Assembly: GCA_016795505.1 (NCBI GenBank)
Contig: JAEUHH010000034.1
Coordinates: 1-64,000, forward strand
DNA length: 64,000 nt
From: Verrucomicrobiales bacterium
GTDB taxonomy: Bacteria > Verrucomicrobiota > Verrucomicrobiia > Verrucomicrobiales > DEV007
Direction: 5' to 3'
Shown: piece by piece, positions 1 through 8,275 of the stretch
Position numbering within the stretch: the first letter of the stretch is position 1
Layout of the letters: each line of letters begins with the position of its first letter
Notes under the pieces: generated by a model
The model's database searches: none
Seen by the model: the letters and a program-made list of their open reading frames with translations, nothing else
What the model was told of the DNA's origin: nothing
Position numbers and translations under genes: made by a program

Positions 1-3000
1 CTCGACCAGCGTTCCCATCGCACCGATCTTCGTATTCATCCCGGCAGAGACTCCCACGCCGTTGGCAGCCGTGCCGATGATGGTCAGATCCCGACCCGAA
101 ACGAGATAGCTGCTTTCGCCCAGATGGACCCCTTCGTGTCCGCCCTCGCCCTCCAGCGTCAGGTCGGCGGGGCCTCCGTGGCCGCTATGGATCTCCACGT
201 CTTCGAGAAAAAGTCCCGTCTCGCCCGTGGCGGAGCCAGACAACCAGACATTACTGCCGATGATCAGACCGCCGAGCATCTCGACACCCCGATTCATCGC
301 CGCATTGCCTCCGGTACCCACGATGGTCACTGAGGCGCTGGTACCGACGGCATCGTTCACCGATACCCGGTCGAAAGCCACACCGGTGCCGGTGGCCGTC
401 ACCTCGCCGCGGATCTCGACGGCTGATCCCATCGCGCCGAGGTCCGTTCCCGCTCCAGCGGAAATCCCGACACCATCCGTCGCGGTTCCGGTGATCATCA
501 GGTCGCCCTGAGTAGCGCTCAAAAATCCGTTCATGCCCAGATCGACCCCTACGTCTCCGCCCACGCCCTCCAGCGTCAGCTTGCCGCCGCTCCACAGGCG
601 CGAATCGTCGCCTAGATCGACGCCCCGCTCCGTTCCGGATCCGGTGACCGTGATATCTCCCCCAAAGCCGCCCGAATTCGTATCAAGCATCATCCCGCCG
701 TAGCCCGACGAGATACCTGCCTTGCCGCCGGTGCCGGTCACCGTTATCGAGCCCGAGCTGGAGACGGAGCCTTCGATCGTCACGCCGGCCGTTTCCTGCC
801 AGGCTGGGCTGCTTCCAGTGTCGTTCGAGCCCCCCTCGATCACCACACCCTGATTCATCGCGCTGCCGATTCCGAGTTCGCCCACGTGACCGCTGAAATA
901 GACTCCGGTCTCATATCCCGTTCCCTGTAGCGTCACCGTGCCCCAGGCATCGAGGCCGGACGAGGGGCCCACCCAGATTCCGAACGAGCTGTCCATGCCC
1001 TCGAGATCCAGGTTGCCGCCTGCCAGCAGGGAGGCGTCCTCCACCCAGATGCCGGCAATGCCAGCCCACTGACCGGCGATCGATACATGCCCGCCCCCAG
1101 CAGTGGAGGTGTCGATGGTGCTCCCATCGATGTAAACCCCGGCGTCCGCGCCCGATTCCCCGTAGATCCCGACATCGCCCGTGCCGACGATCTGGCTGCC
1201 ATTCAAGATGGACACCCCGGCATTATCAAATACTCCGGAGCCATAGAGATCAGCCATTCCCGAGCCCGTTACCGTCAGCGTCGCGAGATCGAGTTTCACG
1301 CCGGCATCCACGTACGGTGGCGACGATGGACCCGCGTAGTCAAATTGATTGGTGGAGAGCGAGAGCAGTCCATCCTGCACCGTCAAGGCAGACTCCACCA
1401 GGACGATCTGGACGGTGGCCTCCAGAGCGATGTTCCCCGTGCCGCTGGCGACGTAGACGGCTCCGGCGCTCCCCAGGATCGATTCGCTGGTCACGGTCAG
1501 CGACCGATCGGTCGCCAGCGAGTAGCCCGCGTCCAGATTCACCAGATCCTCGCCCGATTCGCCATCGATGAGCAGATCTCCGGCGAAGGCCGCGTCGAAT
1601 CCCGCCGCCGACACCGTGTCATCCCCGGCCCCGCCCCGGACTTGCAGGCTCTGCGTGGGGTTTAGGAAACGGATCGCCTGGGCTTCGCTCGATGTGACAG
1701 ACATCCAGCCGGCGGCCGTATCGTCGGCGATCGTGATGGTCTCCGAGGCGTTGCCATAGATCAGCGTCAGGCTCGCCACGGCGAGACCGGCGTCGATTCC
1801 CTGGTCCAGCCCCGAGTAGGCGATCTGCGGGCCGCCATTGATCACCACATCGCCCGACTGGAGATCGCTGAAGGTGAATGCCGCCGTGCCGGCCGTTCCC
1901 GCGAAGGCCAGCGCGTCGCCGCTGCCCGCACCCGCGCGGTAGTCGATGGCATGGGTGATGGCCCCGCCCGACAGATCGACCGTCACCCGGTCGTCACCGC
2001 CCAGCGTGTCGAAGACGATCCCATCTGCTCCCGTCACGCTGGCGATGGCCACTTCGACCGTGTGGTCGTCGATTTGCACCGCACCCGCGCCGGCGGAGAG
2101 CCGGTTCGTCGCGTCAGTGATGCGGTAGCTCGCCCCGTTGACCACCAGGGTCAGCGTGTCATCCGTGTCGCCGCCGTCCGTGTCGGTGATGAGGAGATTG
2201 CCATTGGGGTCGAGGGCAACGGAGGTGGTGGAGCCGATTCCACCAGGTCCGTTACCGGTGCCACCCATCTGGAAGATGCGGACATGGCCGGAGGTCGGTC
2301 CATTAATGCCTTGGTTTCCGTTTCCGCCAACTGCGATGGCGTCGCCGCTTTGAGATATGGCGACGGAACGTCCAAACAAATTGTTAGCTGCCTCTCCGTT
2401 GAGGTCGGAACCCAGTTGACTCCAAACACTCCCATTCCATCGGTAGACTCGAGCGTGCCCGGAGTTCATGCCACCGCCACTATTAAAATTGGCTCCTCCA
2501 ATTACGGTGTTCCCGTCAGAAGAAAGCGCCACTGAGATGCCGAACCGATCACCCGATGCCTCTCCGTCAATATCCGAACCACGCTGCGCCCACGCACTCC
2601 CATTCCAAGTAAAGATGCGAATGTGGCCCGACTCCGCTCCTCCCCCATCATTTAGGCTGGCTCCGACAGCAAGAATTCCTCCATCTGATGATAGTGACAC
2701 GGCTATTCCAGACCGATCATTAGCTGCCTCACCATTAATGTCGGTGCCTCGCTGGGTCCATCCGCTTCCATTCCAGTGAAAGACCCGCACATGTCCTGCA
2801 TTCGATCCGCTTCCATCATTCTGGCTGGCACCCACTGCAAGCGTGTTGCCGTCATCCGATAGAGCCACCGAGATTCCAAATTGGTCGGCTCCTGCTTCTC
2901 CATTGATATCTGCCCCTCGTTGAGACCATGCTGTCCCGTTCCAGACAAAGACACGAACGTGTCCCGAATCAGTACCATTCCCATCGTTTTGATAGGCACC

Positions 3001-4161
3001 AACGGCCAAAATGTCTCCGCCAGATGACAGGGCGACCGAAAGTCCTGCAAAATCTCCCGTTGCTTCCCCGTCAATGTCGGTTCCGCGCCGCACCCAATTC
3101 GTACCATTCCAGACGTAAACGCGGACATGCCCGGCGTTCGTCCCGTTCCCATCATTTTGAGGTGCCCCAATGGCAAGGATGGTTCCGTCCGACGAAAGAT
3201 CTAGAGAGCTAGCTGAAACATCGCTCAATGCTTCGCCATCGATGTCAGAGCCCCGCTGCACCCAGGTCGTTCCATTCCACTGGTAGACTCGCACGTGCCC
3301 TGCAGCAGACCCGTTCCCATTATTGAGCGGCGCACCAATAGCCACCGTATTTCCATCGGCAGACATTGCGATCGACACCCCCGACTGATCCCCCGCCGCC
3401 TCCCCATCGATATCCCCTCCCTTCTGGCTCCAATCCGGATCGAGATACGCATCCCCCATGATCGACCCCGGTGTTGCCCCGAGTGCTTGAAAGTCGCCGG
3501 GCAGCCGGCGGAGCCCGGTGGTCAGCGTCCCGCCCATCACATCGACGCGGGAACCGCTCAAGTCTCCCAAACCCAGCACATGCCCCTGCTCATGGAGCAA
3601 CGTCGACAACAGATCGTAGGCTCCCACCGCCCCACCACCCGCCAGCGCCATGCCTGAGGCGGCGAATTCCTCATCCACCAGCGGCGTCGCATCCACGAAC
3701 CACGCACCACTGCCCGCCGCGTCATCGTCGATGGTGATGGTGTAACCATTGGCCTTGCCCAAGTGATTCCCCCCCAGATCCGCGATCTCGTACCGCACCG
3801 CATCCAGCGCCGCCACCTGCTCCGCGCTCAGGCCCGACTCGATCCAGCGCTGCCTGGCCGCTGCGGCGATGGCTTCCAGCGTTGCCGCATTCAGCGAGCC
3901 CGAGGCCGCGCCCGTCTCGACCAGCGCCACTGGCGTCGTGCCCGAGACCGTCGGGGCGTCCTCCTGATCAGACCCGGTTGCCTCGCCGATCAGACCCGGT
4001 TGCTCCGGAGAGGTCGCCGTTTCCGCCGGGGGTTGGGGGGCTTCCGGCGCCTCGACTGGAGCCCCGGAGAACAGGATCCGGGGCTCCAGCGCCTCGATTT
4101 GGGTTTCTGAGAGAGAGCGCGGTGTCCGGGAGGCGGCGGATGGTCGGGTCTGGCGTTTCAT
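1..4161 (-). CDS. LEPR-XLL giant surface protein, N-terminal 1387 residues (partial)
   Basis: The frame is open from the ATG at 4161 to position 1, so only the N-terminal part is present. Residues 23-32 read ALEPRILFSG, the LEPR-XLL signature found near the N terminus of very large PVC surface proteins. A metzincin-like zinc motif, HEQGHVLGLGD, lies at residues 190-200 (H190, E191, H194, D200), after a matrixin-like segment containing DDDAAGSGAWFVD. Residues about 242-634 are seven FG-GAP-like repeats of exactly 56 residues (DIDGEA...DGN..A.GA...G.GHVRV..WNG). The rest is Gly/Ser/Thr-rich beta-repeat sequence (for example VTGTGG and VTVDLSGG) typical of adhesins and autotransporter-like proteins. 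It is probably exported and cell-surface bound. There is no obvious Shine-Dalgarno. An 81-bp gap separates it from the LuxR-type gene on the same strand. Protease activity is inferred from the motif only. Confidence 0.85.
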   Translation of the reverse strand, partial: MKRQTRPSAASRTPRSLSETQIEALEPRILFSGAPVEAPEAPQPPAETATSPEQPGLIGEATGSDQEDAPTVSGTTPVALVETGAASGSLNAATLEAIAAAARQRWIESGLSAEQVAALDAVRYEIADLGGNHLGKANGYTITIDDDAAGSGAWFVDATPLVDEEFAASGMALAGGGAVGAYDLLSTLLHEQGHVLGLGDLSGSRVDVMGGTLTTGLRRLPGDFQALGATPGSIMGDAYLDPDWSQKGGDIDGEAAGDQSGVSIAMSADGNTVAIGAPLNNGNGSAAGHVRVYQWNGTTWVQRGSDIDGEALSDVSASSLDLSSDGTILAIGAPQNDGNGTNAGHVRVYVWNGTNWVRRGTDIDGEATGDFAGLSVALSSGGDILAVGAYQNDGNGTDSGHVRVFVWNGTAWSQRGADINGEAGADQFGISVALSDDGNTLAVGASQNDGSGSNAGHVRVFHWNGSGWTQRGTDINGEAANDRSGIAVSLSSDGGILAVGASLNDGGGAESGHIRIFTWNGSAWAQRGSDIDGEASGDRFGISVALSSDGNTVIGGANFNSGGGMNSGHARVYRWNGSVWSQLGSDLNGEAANNLFGRSVAISQSGDAIAVGGNGNQGINGPTSGHVRIFQMGGTGNGPGGIGSTTSVALDPNGNLLITDTDGGDTDDTLTLVVNGASYRITDATNRLSAGAGAVQIDDHTVEVAIASVTGADGIVFDTLGGDDRVTVDLSGGAITHAIDYRAGAGSGDALAFAGTAGTAAFTFSDLQSGDVVINGGPQIAYSGLDQGIDAGLAVASLTLIYGNASETITIADDTAAGWMSVTSSEAQAIRFLNPTQSLQVRGGAGDDTVSAAGFDAAFAGDLLIDGESGEDLVNLDAGYSLATDRSLTVTSESILGSAGAVYVASGTGNIALEATVQIVLVESALTVQDGLLSLSTNQFDYAGPSSPPYVDAGVKLDLATLTVTGSGMADLYGSGVFDNAGVSILNGSQIVGTGDVGIYGESGADAGVYIDGSTIDTSTAGGGHVSIAGQWAGIAGIWVEDASLLAGGNLDLEGMDSSFGIWVGPSSGLDAWGTVTLQGTGYETGVYFSGHVGELGIGSAMNQGVVIEGGSNDTGSSPAWQETAGVTIEGSVSSSGSITVTGTGGKAGISSGYGGMMLDTNSGGFGGDITVTGSGTERGVDLGDDSRLWSGGKLTLEGVGGDVGVDLGMNGFLSATQGDLMITGTATDGVGISAGAGTDLGAMGSAVEIRGEVTATGTGVAFDRVSVNDAVGTSASVTIVGTGGNAAMNRGVEMLGGLIIGSNVWLSGSATGETGLFLEDVEIHSGHGGPADLTLEGEGGHEGVHLGESSYLVSGRDLTIIGTAANGVGVSAGMNTKIGAMGTLVE
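2260..3435 (-). repeat. Seven tandem 168-bp coding repeats (FG-GAP-like)
   Basis: The DI(D/N)GEA codons recur with anchors at plus-strand positions 3406, 3238, 3070, 2902, 2734, 2566 and 2398. Every step is exactly 168 bp (56 codons). Units have diverged at the nucleotide level but keep GHVRV and WNG. This is an in-gene tandem duplication giving beta-propeller-like blades. Confidence 0.9.
3966..4008 (+). repeat. 22-bp-period dispersed repeat, locus A (2 units)
   Basis: Two head-to-tail units, 3966-3987 and 3988-4008, both begin GATCAGACCCGGTTG. They lie in frame in the low-complexity N-terminal linker of the LEPR-XLL gene, where the minus strand encodes PGLIGEATGSDQ. They belong to the same family as loci B to H. 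Confidence 0.85.
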
Positions 4162-4242
4162 GGGTGTTCGGTTCGTGAAAGGGCGTTTGGGTGGGATGGG
4201 CAGGGTGGGTGGTCTCAAAAAAATCGTCAATGGGGTGATACC

Positions 4243-4557
4243 CTAATTCCGCGGCCCCGCTCCCGTCTGCCGGAGCAGCCACTCGTCGTGCAGCAGCGTC
4301 CACACGACCGCGGCATCGATCCGCGAGCCGATCGCCAAGGCGCGCAGGATCTGCGTCATCTCGGCCTCGATCGTCTTCACGCTCACCCGGCAGACCAGCG
4401 CGATCTCGCCGTTGGTGGCCCCGTGGCCGACCCAGGCGAGGATGGCCCATTGCCGTTCGGAGAACGTCCGGGTGCTGTGGCGGATGCCATCGAGGTCGAA
4501 GCGTTCCGTCGGGCGGGGCGGCAGCGGGTAGGGGAATTCAGGCGGGGAGACATTCAT
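4243..4557 (-). CDS. Small LuxR-type HTH protein (104 aa)
   Basis: Nearly the whole protein is one LuxR/GerE-type helix-turn-helix: FSERQWAILAWVGHGATNGE, then a recognition-helix segment VSVKTIEAEMTQILRALAI. There is no receiver or ligand-binding domain, so it is a stand-alone DNA-binding module. An upstream in-frame ATG at 4644 would add 29 residues (GDFLRKKRRPG...) read through an A/T-tract and hairpin, so I prefer the ATG at 4557. It lies 81 bp upstream of the LEPR-XLL gene on the same strand and may control it or be co-transcribed with it. That role is inference from position only. Confidence 0.75.
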   Translation of the reverse strand: MNVSPPEFPYPLPPRPTERFDLDGIRHSTRTFSERQWAILAWVGHGATNGEIALVCRVSVKTIEAEMTQILRALAIGSRIDAAVVWTLLHDEWLLRQTGAGPRN

Positions 4558-4583
4558 GCGTATCCCTTGCTGCACCGTGGCCG

Positions 4584-4624
4584 GCCCCGTGTTACAGCCG
4601 GGGCGCCTTTTTTTTCGAAGAAAA
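4584..4624. promoter_or_regulatory. GC hairpin followed by T-run and A-run
   Basis: The plus strand shows GCCCCG-N9-CGGGGC (4584-4604), then GCC, eight T (4608-4615) and a TTTTC/GAAAA inverted repeat. It resembles an intrinsic terminator on plus, but no plus-strand gene ends here. It lies 27-67 bp upstream of the LuxR-type start on minus and about 100 bp upstream of the kinase on plus. A similar hairpin/T-run/A-run arrangement is at 6926-6960. Confidence 0.4.
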
Positions 4625-4723
4625 TCGCCGGAGCCCCCCGCCACGGAGATTTCATCGTGACGCGGGGCGGCAGATGAGGCATAGGATGAGCCCTAGCACG
4701 CTCCCGCCCGGAGCGCCGAACCG

Positions 4724-6874
4724 ATGCCGGAAACCACCCGCACCTGCCCCACCTGTGGAAAGCCCGTCTCCGCGAGCTTTCCCGAGGGCTTGTGTCCCGC
4801 CTGCCTCCTGTCCGATGCGACGGCGCCCTTTGCGAAAGACCCCGGCCAGCCCCGCGCCGACTCACCGGCCACCTCCCGACCGGCCACGGCGTCCCCGGGA
4901 CCGGCCCCGCGGGTGTCCTCCCGCGTGCCCACGGTGGAGGCTCTCCAGCCGTGGTTCCCCGGCATCGAGATCCTCGAACTGCTCGGTGCCGGCGGCATGG
5001 GCGCCGTTTACAAAGCCCGCCAGCCGCGGCTGAATCGCCTGGTCGCCCTCAAAGTCCTCCTCTGTCCCCCCGAGTGGTATGACAACTTCGTCCTGCGCTT
5101 CGAGATGGAAGCCCAGGTCATGGCCCGGCTCAGCCACCCGCACATCGTCACCATCCACGACTTTGGCGAGATCGACCGCAGCGCCGCCGGGCTCGACACC
5201 CTCTTTTACTTCCTCATGGAGTATGTCGACGGGACCGACCTGAACCACCTCATCCGCTCCGGTGACCTGCCCCCCCAGCGCGGGCTCGCCCTCGTCCCCC
5301 AGATCTGCGATGCCCTCCAGTTTGCCCACGACGAGGGCTTCACCCACCGCGACATTAAGCCCGCCAACCTCCTGGTGGATAAGAAAGGCGTCGTGAAGAT
5401 CGCCGACTTCGGGCTGGCCAAGCTGATCCGCGGCGACGAGACCCTCGCCATGGGCCTGACCGTGACCGGCACCTCCCTGGGTACCCCGCACTACATGGCG
5501 CCCGAGGTGTGGGAGACCCCCGAGACCGTCGACCACCGGGCCGACATCTACTCCCTCGGCGTCGTCCTCTACGAGATGCTAACCGGCGAGCGGCCCGCCG
5601 GCGTGTTCGATCCCCCCTCACGCAAAGTCACCGTCGATCCCCGCGTCGATGCCGTGGTGTTCCGCGCCATGGAGCGCGACCCCGCCCGCCGCTACCAGCA
5701 GGCCCGCGAGATCCGCGATGCCCTGGCCCGGATCGGGGAAAAGCCGACCCCACCCGCACCGCGGTCGCGGCGGGGCATCATCGTCGGCAGTCTCGTCGGT
5801 CTGGCCGGCGCGGCGGCACTTGCCGGGCTGGCGGTTGCCATCTTCCACCCCTTCGGGTGGTGGGATGGCCTCCCCGACCCGATCTCAGTAGGGCTCGACC
5901 AAAAGCCCGCGTCCAGTTCCACCCTGACGGATCGAGTGGAAACTCCACCGTCCACCCCGGCCGCTCCCGCGCCCAGTCCCGTGCGGGCCATCCCCCTGGC
6001 CGCCGACAGCTCACCGCCCGCCTGGCTCACCGACGGACTGGCCACCCTCGGCGGCGACATCGTGTCCCTGGCCGGGTGGAGCAATCCCTTCGGGGCAGAC
6101 GATGCCCCGTCGGAGGAGAGCCTCCTCGCCATCCGGGCCGATGGCACCGTCGCCTGCCTCATCGCGCCGGACAATCCCCTGGCCAGCGCCGGACTGTCCG
6201 ATTGGTGTGCCCAGATCACCGTGGCCCAGTCTGCCGTCGTCACCGCCGCCGGCGTCGCCGTGCTCCGGCGCGACGGGAGCGTGATGACCAGGGGCCTCGC
6301 CTCGTGGGGCACCCCGGCCGGGCCCGCCCTGCGCGGGCCCTACACCCAGCTCGCCGGCGGCCACCAGCACGTCGCCGCCCTGCGCGCCGACGGCACCGTG
6401 CTCGCCTGGGGGGACAACCGCTCCGGCCAGGTCACCCCGCCGCCCGGACTCGCCGACGTGGAGAGCCTGCGGTGCGGCCACCTGTTCACCATCGCCCGGC
6501 ACCGCGACGGCTCCCTGACCACCTGGGGCCTGTCCGGGGCCAAAGAGATCACCCCGCCGCAGCTCGCACCCGGAGACCTGCTCGACTGGGCCGCAGTACG
6601 GAACGGGGTTTACCTGCTCCATCCCCGCGGCGAGATGAGCGCCTTTGGTTGGCGGCCCGGCGGCGACACCTGGCCCCAGATCCGCCCCGGCAGCGATGCC
6701 GTGGCCCTCGCTGCCCAGGGCGACTACCTCGCCGTCCGCACCGCCGACGGCCAGTGGCGCCTGTGGAGCGGGATCGAGCGTGGTTCCCTGCGGCCGTATC
6801 CCGGTGGCCCTATCCTCCGGGGCGCCCGCAGCCTCTGCTGGGTTGGTGGCTGCGTCGTCGCCATCGCCCCCTGA
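4724..6874 (+). CDS. Membrane Ser/Thr protein kinase with N-terminal zinc ribbon and RCC1-like extracytoplasmic domain
   Basis: A 716-residue Hanks-type kinase. Residues 8-27 hold a zinc-ribbon-like CPTCG...CPAC pair. The kinase domain (about 81-340) has GAGGMG at 88-93, catalytic K110, HRD at 208-210, N215, DFG at 228-230 and APE at 259-261, so it should be active. Residues about 351-375 form one membrane helix. The C-terminal half has RCC1/BNR-like repeats (ALRADGTVLAWGDN, HRDGSLTTWG, RGEMSAFGWRPGG), probably outside the cytoplasm as a sensor or binding propeller. Kinases with this ribbon are commonly encoded with ECF sigma factors in Verrucomicrobiota; here the candidate partner is at 12057. 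Upstream GGAGCG may act as a weak ribosome-binding site. Confidence 0.92.
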   Translation: MPETTRTCPTCGKPVSASFPEGLCPACLLSDATAPFAKDPGQPRADSPATSRPATASPGPAPRVSSRVPTVEALQPWFPGIEILELLGAGGMGAVYKARQPRLNRLVALKVLLCPPEWYDNFVLRFEMEAQVMARLSHPHIVTIHDFGEIDRSAAGLDTLFYFLMEYVDGTDLNHLIRSGDLPPQRGLALVPQICDALQFAHDEGFTHRDIKPANLLVDKKGVVKIADFGLAKLIRGDETLAMGLTVTGTSLGTPHYMAPEVWETPETVDHRADIYSLGVVLYEMLTGERPAGVFDPPSRKVTVDPRVDAVVFRAMERDPARRYQQAREIRDALARIGEKPTPPAPRSRRGIIVGSLVGLAGAAALAGLAVAIFHPFGWWDGLPDPISVGLDQKPASSSTLTDRVETPPSTPAAPAPSPVRAIPLAADSSPPAWLTDGLATLGGDIVSLAGWSNPFGADDAPSEESLLAIRADGTVACLIAPDNPLASAGLSDWCAQITVAQSAVVTAAGVAVLRRDGSVMTRGLASWGTPAGPALRGPYTQLAGGHQHVAALRADGTVLAWGDNRSGQVTPPPGLADVESLRCGHLFTIARHRDGSLTTWGLSGAKEITPPQLAPGDLLDWAAVRNGVYLLHPRGEMSAFGWRPGGDTWPQIRPGSDAVALAAQGDYLAVRTADGQWRLWSGIERGSLRPYPGGPILRGARSLCWVGGCVVAIAP

Positions 6875-6925
6875 CCCGGCCGGCGGCCGCCGGTCCCCGA
6901 CATCCCACCCCGGCTGATCGAGCCT

Positions 6926-6960
6926 GCCGGATGCGGCGCGCTTTTTTTTTCCAAAAAAAG
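6926..6960 (+). terminator. Probable terminator after the kinase, with T9/A7 tract
   Basis: GCCG-GATG-CGGC followed by GCGC and a run of T at 6942-6950 resembles a short intrinsic terminator 50 bp after the kinase stop. The T-run is followed by CC and seven A, so T and A tracts also pair with each other. The A-run directly abuts the putative promoter of the next gene. Confidence 0.45.
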
Positions 6961-6961
6961 C

Positions 6962-6991
6962 TTGCCACCACTCCCCAGACTGTGGTGCAAT
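6962..6991 (+). promoter_or_regulatory. Putative promoter of the HU-like gene
   Basis: TTGCCA (6962-6967), 18-bp spacer, TGCAAT (6986-6991), directly after an A7 tract that could act as an UP element. The segment GCTTGCCAC with a following CACTCC is repeated in the promoter region of the 8276 gene. Confidence 0.4.
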
Positions 6992-7016
6992 CGGCCCGAC
7001 CCGCCGGACCCTCTCC

Positions 7017-7916
7017 ATGAAACCGCTCCTCTGGGACGCCATCAATCCCTTCACCGGACTGCCCTTCACCTGGGACGATCCGAATCTCCGGTTCGTGGAT
7101 GGCATCGGCATGTATCTCGAGCCGGGCGACCCCGGCTTCGTTCCCTACGACACCCCGCCGCCGCCGCGGCGCAAGCCTTTCCGCCGCAAACGGAAACTCA
7201 AACCCAACCCAGAACCCAACCCAACGCAGACCATGAGCTCGTTCAAATACAACGTCGCCCCCAATCCCAACGGAGGCTTCACCACCCGGCCCGTCCTCGG
7301 GCCCGTCATCAGCAGCGAGGCCTTCCTCGCCAAAGTCGCCACCGACAGCGGACTCACCCCCGAGCAGGCCGCCGCCGCCTTCGATGCCATCGTCGGCGCC
7401 ATCACCGCCTGCGCCACCGGCTGCGACCACGCCACCGACATCCGCGGCCTGCTGCGCTTCCGCCCCACCAGCGGCGGCACCAGCCCCACGCCCGATGGAT
7501 TCCACAATCCCGACGACATCAATGCCGACATCGCCATCTCCCTCACCGCCGCCGCCCGCGATGCCTGGCGCGCCGGCCTGACCCTGGAGAGCCTCGGCGA
7601 GGTGGGCAAGGTCAGCCCCCTCATCGACTCCATCCTGAGCCAGGAGAATGGCGCCGAGAATCACTACGTGCCCGGCACCCTGATCGTGCTCAATGGCGAC
7701 CTGCTGCGCTTCCAGAAGACCGATCCCACCCAGGGCGTCTTCTTCCGCTCCGGGAACAATGCCGAAGTGCGCGCCACCATCTACGGCACCATCACCCCTA
7801 CCTCCCTTTCCGTGCTGGTCCCGGACACGCTGACCGGGCCGCTCAGCGTCCGGGTCGCCGCCTACATCAACGGTAGCGTGCGGAGCTTCACCTACATGAC
7901 CCCGATCACCAATTGA
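7017..7916 (+). CDS. HU/IHF-like DNA-binding protein with Ig-like (DUF4469-type) C terminus
   Basis: A 299-residue protein in three parts. Residues 1-72 are a Pro/Arg-rich extension (PFTGLPFTWDDPN, LEPGDPGFVPYD, RRKPFRRKRKLK). From M73 a domain resembles the HU-like family found with DUF4469: FLAKVATDSGLTPEQ and AFDAIVGAI, then SPLIDSIL. Residues about 220-299 resemble the DUF4469 Ig-like fold (LNGDLLRFQKTDP, SVLVPDTLTGPLSV). Such proteins are thought to bind DNA, but targets are unknown. A downstream ATG at 7233 gives a 227-residue version lacking the basic extension; neither start has a clear ribosome-binding site. A 12-unit 22-bp tandem array starts 25 bp after the stop codon and is a candidate target by position only. 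Confidence 0.75.
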   Translation: MKPLLWDAINPFTGLPFTWDDPNLRFVDGIGMYLEPGDPGFVPYDTPPPPRRKPFRRKRKLKPNPEPNPTQTMSSFKYNVAPNPNGGFTTRPVLGPVISSEAFLAKVATDSGLTPEQAAAAFDAIVGAITACATGCDHATDIRGLLRFRPTSGGTSPTPDGFHNPDDINADIAISLTAAARDAWRAGLTLESLGEVGKVSPLIDSILSQENGAENHYVPGTLIVLNGDLLRFQKTDPTQGVFFRSGNNAEVRATIYGTITPTSLSVLVPDTLTGPLSVRVAAYINGSVRSFTYMTPITN

Positions 7917-7940
7917 GCCGGTACGTCCCCCCTGGACGGA

Positions 7941-8204
7941 AAAGGGGGCACCCCAGCAAATAGTTGGGGTGCCTCCAGTGGACAGTGGGGGAGCCCCTAG
8001 TAAAAAGTGGGAGAGCCTCCGGTGAACGGTTGGGGTGCCCCCAGTAAGCCGTTGGGGTGCCCCCAGTGAACCGTTGGGGTGCCCCCAGTAAACGGATGGG
8101 GTGCCCCCGGTGAATGGTTGGGGTGCCCCCGGTGATCCGTTGGGGTGCCCCCAAGAACTTATGGGAGGCCCCCCTGGCATCCGTTAGGGAGCCTCCTAGA
8201 AAGA
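7941..8204. repeat. Tandem array of twelve 22-bp units
   Basis: Twelve uninterrupted units of exactly 22 bp start at 7941, 7963, 7985, 8007, 8029, 8051, 8073, 8095, 8117, 8139, 8161 and 8183. The six central units (8029-8160) share GTTGGGGTGCCCCC or one-base variants, followed by a variable tail such as AGTAAGCC or GGTGATCC. The outer units are more degenerate. Each core contains a GGGG/CCCC palindrome. It fills most of the 359-bp gap between the HU-like gene and the 8276 gene. The minus strand is open through it but gives only a repetitive GGTP/WGHPN-like peptide, so I treat it as non-coding. Confidence 0.92.
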
Positions 8205-8224
8205 ACAGGTGACGCTCAAAACGC

Positions 8225-8253
8225 TTGCCACGCCACTCCTGACCTGATTAAAC
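8225..8253 (+). promoter_or_regulatory. Putative promoter of the 8276 gene
   Basis: TTGCCA (8225-8230), 17-bp spacer, TTAAAC (8248-8253), 22 bp before the ATG at 8276. It shares GCTTGCCAC and a following CACTCC with the promoter region at 6962. Confidence 0.45.
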
Positions 8254-8275
8254 CCGTAGGCCAACACTCATCAGG

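Noticed and set aside
6880-6893. Perfect 14-bp GC palindrome after the kinase as a terminator
   Set aside because: It has no loop and no T-run; the hairpin with T-run at 6926 is a better candidate.
6810-8180. 456-codon open frame on minus through the array
   Set aside because: It is antisense to the HU-like gene and consists of repeat-derived WGHPN/GGTP peptides and Gly-rich shadow sequence, with no domain or ribosome-binding site.
7941-8204. CRISPR array
   Set aside because: Units are 22 bp with no separate unique spacers, the core varies, and no cas genes are present.
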